From NCBI GenBank assembly GCA_007131125.1, contig SLRE01000030.1:1-17219 (forward strand): a DNA stretch of 17,219 nucleotides, given 5' to 3'. The position numbers were made by a program, and so were the translations under genes. The notes below the pieces were generated by a model. It had not been told where the DNA came from and searched no databases. It saw nothing but the letters and a program-made list of their open reading frames with translations. The stretch comes from Bacteroidales bacterium. Its GTDB lineage: Bacteria > Bacteroidota > Bacteroidia > Bacteroidales > UBA7960. Positions 14,067 to 17,219 of the stretch are shown one piece after another. Each line of letters opens with the position of its first letter. The stretch's first letter is position 1.

Positions 14067-14696
14067 ATGTCAGGATTAATTGGAAAAAAAATTGGAATGA
14101 CCAGCATCTATGATGCCTCTGGGAAAAATGTCCCATGCACCGTTATCCAGGCTGGTCCGTGTGTGGTTACGCAGATAAAAACCGTGGAAAGAGATGGCTA
14201 TGATGCCATTCAGCTTGCTTTTGACGAAAAGAAAGAGAAGCAAACCTCCCGGGCTTTAAAAGGCCATTTTGATAAGGCCAAAACCACTCCAAAACGTGTA
14301 CTGGCTGAATTTACCCGCTTTGAGAAAGAACATCAAAAGGACTTTGGTGATGTACTCAAAGCAGATGTTTTTATTGAAGGTGAATTTATTGATGTGGTTG
14401 GTATCAGCAAAGGTAAAGGCTTTCAGGGTGTTGTAAAACGCCATGGTTTTGCCGGTGTTGGACAGGCGACTCACGGCCAGCATAACCGCCTCAGGGCCCC
14501 GGGTTCTCTGGGTGCCTCCTCATGGCCCTCCCGCGTTTTTAAAGGAATGCGCATGGGTGGAAGAACCGGTGGAAACCGGGTAAAGATGATCAACCTTCAG
14601 ATCATGAAACTTTTGCCTGAGCAAAACATTGTTGTTGTTAAAGGTTCTGTTCCAGGACCCAATGGATCATATTTAATTCTTGAGAGATGGAGTTAG
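14067..14696 (+). CDS. rplC: 50S ribosomal protein L3
   Basis: Early-assembly protein near the peptidyl transferase centre. The 209 residues show the bacterial L3 start MSGLIGKKIGMTSIY, the central SKGKGFQGVVKRHGFAG segment (114-130) and the HNRLRAPGSLGASSWPSRVFKG loop that reaches toward the catalytic centre. In E. coli this loop has GQNQTP with Gln150 methylated by PrmB; here it reads GASSWP, so the acceptor glutamine appears to be missing. The last 10 bp overlap the start of rplD, which suggests translational coupling. Confidence 0.98.
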   Translation: MSGLIGKKIGMTSIYDASGKNVPCTVIQAGPCVVTQIKTVERDGYDAIQLAFDEKKEKQTSRALKGHFDKAKTTPKRVLAEFTRFEKEHQKDFGDVLKADVFIEGEFIDVVGISKGKGFQGVVKRHGFAGVGQATHGQHNRLRAPGSLGASSWPSRVFKGMRMGGRTGGNRVKMINLQIMKLLPEQNIVVVKGSVPGPNGSYLILERWS

Positions 14697-15319
14697 CAGT
14701 ATATAATATTAAAGGAAATAAAACAGCAAGGACCGTTGCATTAAACGAAGAGATCTTTGCTATTGAACCCAACGATCACGCCATCTTCCTGGATGTAAAA
14801 CAATATCTTGCCAATAAGCGGCAGGGTACCCATAAGACCAAGGAAAGATGGGAAGTAAAAGGTAGCACCAGAAAACTTCGCCGCCAAAAAGGAACGGGTT
14901 TTGCCAGGGTAGGCGATATCAAATCCCCCATATTCAGGGGCGGAGGCCGCGTATTTGGGCCCAAACCAAGAGATTATTCATTCAAGATAAACAAAAAGGT
15001 TAAGCGGCTTGCACGCAAGTCGGCCCTGTCTTACAAGATAAAAGACAACAGCTTTCTGGTGGTGGAAGATTTCTCTTTGGAAGAACCCAAAACCAAAAAG
15101 TTTGTGGAGATCCTCAAGAACTTCAACCTTGAGAACAAAAAAGCTCTTTTGGTTTTGCCCGAAGGCAACCGCGGCATCGTACTTTCTGCACGCAACCTTC
15201 CCAAGGCCAACGTGGCCCAGGCAACAGATCTGAACACCTATATGATACTGAATGCCGACCACCTGCTGGTTTGTGAGAGTTCTGTTAAAATAGTTGAAGA
15301 CATTTTGCTGAAAAAATAA
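14687..15319 (+). CDS. rplD: 50S ribosomal protein L4
   Basis: Binds 23S rRNA and extends a long loop into the peptide exit tunnel next to L22. The tunnel loop is recognisable (about 40-100), with the WEVKGSTRKLRRQKGTGFAR and RGGGRVFGPKPRDYSF segments. The globular part follows and includes KALLVLPEGN and the ALSYKIKDN region. 210 residues, normal for the phylum. The ATG lies inside rplC and overlaps it by 10 bp. In E. coli L4 represses its own S10 operon by binding the leader RNA; whether that happens here cannot be judged from this sequence. Confidence 0.98.
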   Translation: MELAVYNIKGNKTARTVALNEEIFAIEPNDHAIFLDVKQYLANKRQGTHKTKERWEVKGSTRKLRRQKGTGFARVGDIKSPIFRGGGRVFGPKPRDYSFKINKKVKRLARKSALSYKIKDNSFLVVEDFSLEEPKTKKFVEILKNFNLENKKALLVLPEGNRGIVLSARNLPKANVAQATDLNTYMILNADHLLVCESSVKIVEDILLKK

Positions 15320-15366
15320 AACAATGATGGGCTGGAAAAAGATCGGCCCCCTAAACTAAATTTAAA

Positions 15367-15660
15367 ATGGAAGTCTTAATTAAGCCTTTGATAACCGAAA
15401 AGATGACAGCGGTAACGGAAAAGTTTCCCAATCGCTATGGCTTCGTTGTTGATAAGCGGGCCAGCAAGTCACAGATCAAACAGGCGGTTGAGGAAATGTA
15501 CCAGGTAGATGTTGCCTCAGTCAATACCATGGTTTATCTGGGGAAACAAAAAACCCGCTATACCAAAACCGGCATTCAGTCCGGACGCAAACCAAATTTT
15601 AAAAAGGCCATCGTAACTTTAGTCGAAGGCCAGACCATTGATTTTTACAGCAATATTTAG
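15367..15660 (+). CDS. rplW: 50S ribosomal protein L23
   Basis: Sits at the exit of the peptide tunnel and serves as docking site for trigger factor and the signal recognition particle. 97 residues with the family pattern: IKPLITEKMTAV at the start, FVVDKRASKSQIKQAVEEMYQVDVASVNTM in the middle and the flexible loop with GKQKTRYTKTGIQSGRKPNFKKAIVTL near the end. Start 47 bp after rplD and stop 6 bp before rplB. Confidence 0.98.
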   Translation: MEVLIKPLITEKMTAVTEKFPNRYGFVVDKRASKSQIKQAVEEMYQVDVASVNTMVYLGKQKTRYTKTGIQSGRKPNFKKAIVTLVEGQTIDFYSNI

Positions 15661-15666
15661 TGATAT

Positions 15667-16491
15667 ATGGCTTTAAGAAAATTTAAACCCACCACACCCG
15701 GTCAGCGCAATAAAATGATTAGCGCTTTTGACGATTTAACTGCCGTAAAACCTGAAAAAAAGTTGGTGGTTGGGAAGAAAAAATCAGGCGGCAGAAACAA
15801 CAGGGGTAAAATGACCATGCGCTACATTGGCGGTGGGCATAAAAAGAGTTATCGCCTTGTTGATTTCAAAAGAAACAAGGATGGGGTTCCTGCAACGGTT
15901 AAAAGTATAGAATACGATCCGAACCGTTCGGCACGCATTGCCCTTTTGTATTATGCTGATGGGGAAAAGCGCTACATTCTTGCCCCGGCAGGCCTGCAGG
16001 TTGGACAAACCCTTATGTCAGGCGAAAAGGCCACCCCGGATATTGGAAACACCCTTTTCCTTCGTGATATTCCTTTGGGTAGTGTGGTTCATAACATTGA
16101 GCTGCAACCCGGGCAGGGAGGAAAAATGGCACGCAGTGCCGGAACTTATGCCCAGCTGACTTCCAGGGAAGGAAAATATGCAGCATTGAAGTTGCCTTCC
16201 GGTGAGATCAGGATGGTTTTGGTTACCTGCAAGGCTACCATTGGCAGCGCTTCCAACCCTGACCACATGCACGAAATGTCAGGGAAAGCAGGCCGCAGCC
16301 GCTGGCAGGGGCGCAGACCCCGCACCCGTCCTGTGGTTATGAACCCCGTTGATCACCCCATGGGTGGTGGAGAAGGACGTGCCTCCGGAGGACACCCTAG
16401 AAGCCGCAAAGGTTTGCCTGCAAAAGGTTATAAAACCCGCAACCGGAAAAAAGCCTCTTCAAGGCTGATCCTTGAAAGAAGGAAAAAATAA
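15667..16491 (+). CDS. rplB: 50S ribosomal protein L2
   Basis: One of the most conserved large-subunit proteins, needed for subunit joining and the peptidyl transferase centre. The 274 residues begin MALRKFKPTTPGQRN. They contain the GRNNRGKMTMRYIGGGHKK segment, the central SH3-like RNA-binding core, and the C-terminal MNPVDHPMGGGEGRASGGHPRSRKG stretch, which includes the invariant His of DHP. The Met after DHP (His in E. coli) is, as far as I recall, usual in Bacteroidota. Starts 6 bp after rplW. Confidence 0.99.
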   Translation: MALRKFKPTTPGQRNKMISAFDDLTAVKPEKKLVVGKKKSGGRNNRGKMTMRYIGGGHKKSYRLVDFKRNKDGVPATVKSIEYDPNRSARIALLYYADGEKRYILAPAGLQVGQTLMSGEKATPDIGNTLFLRDIPLGSVVHNIELQPGQGGKMARSAGTYAQLTSREGKYAALKLPSGEIRMVLVTCKATIGSASNPDHMHEMSGKAGRSRWQGRRPRTRPVVMNPVDHPMGGGEGRASGGHPRSRKGLPAKGYKTRNRKKASSRLILERRKK

Positions 16492-16520
16492 TTCATTGTA
16501 AACAGGTAAAAGCAATTCAT

Positions 16521-16799
16521 ATGAGCCGTTCATTAAAAAAAGGACCCTTTATTCATTACAAACTGGAGAAGAAAGTCCTTGCCATGGCCGCCAGCAGCAA
16601 AAAGTCTGTGATCAAAACCTGGTCAAGGGCTTCCATGATTTCTCCAGAATTTGTTGGGCAAACCATAGCCGTGCACAATGGAAATAAATTCATCCCCGTG
16701 TACATTACCGAAAATATGGTAGGACACAAACTGGGTGAATTTGCACCCACCCGTATTTTCCGCGGGCATGCCGGAAAAAAAGATAAAGCCAAAAAATAA
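16521..16799 (+). CDS. rpsS: 30S ribosomal protein S19
   Basis: Head protein of the 30S subunit, in complex with S13 and contacting the A-site tRNA. 92 residues: MSRSLKKGPF start, IKTWSRASMISPEFVGQTIAVHNG core, ENMVGHKLGEFAPTR and the basic C-terminal tail. Length and sequence are typical. 29 bp after rplB and 14 bp before rplV. Confidence 0.99.
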   Translation: MSRSLKKGPFIHYKLEKKVLAMAASSKKSVIKTWSRASMISPEFVGQTIAVHNGNKFIPVYITENMVGHKLGEFAPTRIFRGHAGKKDKAKK

Positions 16800-16813
16800 A
16801 ATAACGTTTAGCA

Positions 16814-17219
16814 ATGGGATCAAGAAAACATTTAAAGGCTGAAAAACTCAGAGAAGAGAAGAAAACCCAGTACTTTGCCAGGTTAAACAACTGCCCCACC
16901 TCGCCCAGGAAAATGCGCCTGGTTGCCGACATGATCAGGGGTAAGGATGTAGATAAAGCCCTTAGTATATTAAAGTATACCAAAAAAGAAGCCGCCCAGC
17001 GCCTTGAAAAGTTGCTGTTGTCGGCTATCGCTAACTGGCAAAACAAAAATGAAGGTGTCAGAATTGAAGACAGCAACCTTTACGTAAAAACCATCTTTGT
17101 TGACAGTGGCCGTGTGTTGAAAAGACTGCGCCCTGCTCCCCAGGGTCGTGCACACCGGATCCGTAAAAGATCCAACCATGTGACCATTTTTGTTGACAGT
17201 AGAAATAAAAACGAGAACG
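16814..17219 (+). CDS. rplV: 50S ribosomal protein L22, truncated by the window end
   Basis: Tunnel protein whose beta-hairpin reaches into the peptide exit channel opposite L4. ATG at 16814 gives MGSRKHLKAEKLREEKK, then the family core NNCPTSPRKMRLVADMIRGKDVDKAL. The tunnel hairpin and its flanks follow, with VDSGRVLKRLRPAPQGRAHRIRKRSNHVTI. 135 codons are read without a stop before the window ends, close to the full length of about 136 residues that I recall for Bacteroidota, so only the last few residues are missing. Next in the usual order would be rpsC. Confidence 0.97.
   Translation, partial: MGSRKHLKAEKLREEKKTQYFARLNNCPTSPRKMRLVADMIRGKDVDKALSILKYTKKEAAQRLEKLLLSAIANWQNKNEGVRIEDSNLYVKTIFVDSGRVLKRLRPAPQGRAHRIRKRSNHVTIFVDSRNKNEN

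Noticed and set aside
1..17219. Mobile elements, CRISPR arrays, tRNA or rRNA genes, toxin-antitoxin or phage-defence genes
   Set aside because: I looked for transposase-like frames, regularly spaced repeats and clover-leaf sequences and saw none; gaps are short and the genes are conserved housekeeping genes.

Overview
The window is a housekeeping stretch of a Bacteroidota chromosome, most likely class Bacteroidia (Bacteroidales or Marinilabiliales type). Three things support this. There is a DUF4290 gene beside murA. Gene starts lack Shine-Dalgarno sequences, and promoter-like TAnnTTTG elements occur. The S12-S7-EF-G cluster runs straight into S10-L3-L4-L23-L2-S19-L22 with no tuf gene between. 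Genus and species cannot be read from the sequence alone.

Left part (15-8877) is entirely on the minus strand. In transcription order it reads pcrA/uvrD-type helicase, a 266-bp gap, DUF4290 protein, murA, grpE, dnaJ, then an ABC-2 exporter ATPase and its permease. From grpE to the permease the gaps are only 6-14 bp, so grpE-dnaJ-ATPase-permease is almost certainly one transcript, with murA probably leading it. It joins cell-wall precursor synthesis, Hsp70 co-chaperones and a NatAB-like exporter.

Middle part (8878-10695): a divergent 231-bp region separates pcrA from a plus-strand gene for an exported S9/prolyl-oligopeptidase-like alpha/beta hydrolase. A 483-bp non-coding region follows. It holds two strong hairpins, two matches to the Bacteroidota -7 element, and a terminator-like hairpin between those two matches. 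This makes a leader-like arrangement ahead of the ribosomal protein operon.

Right part (10696-17219) is the fused str-S10 ribosomal protein operon on the plus strand: rpsL, rpsG, fusA, rpsJ (GTG start), rplC, rplD (overlapping rplC by 10 bp), rplW, rplB, rpsS and rplV, which is cut by the window end. All are intact and of normal length.

I saw no mobile element, CRISPR array, tRNA, rRNA or clearly new multigene system. The observations most worth a second look are the Asp in place of the catalytic Cys in MurA, the leader region upstream of rpsL, and a TTCCGG/CCGGAA hairpin motif shared by three intergenic regions.
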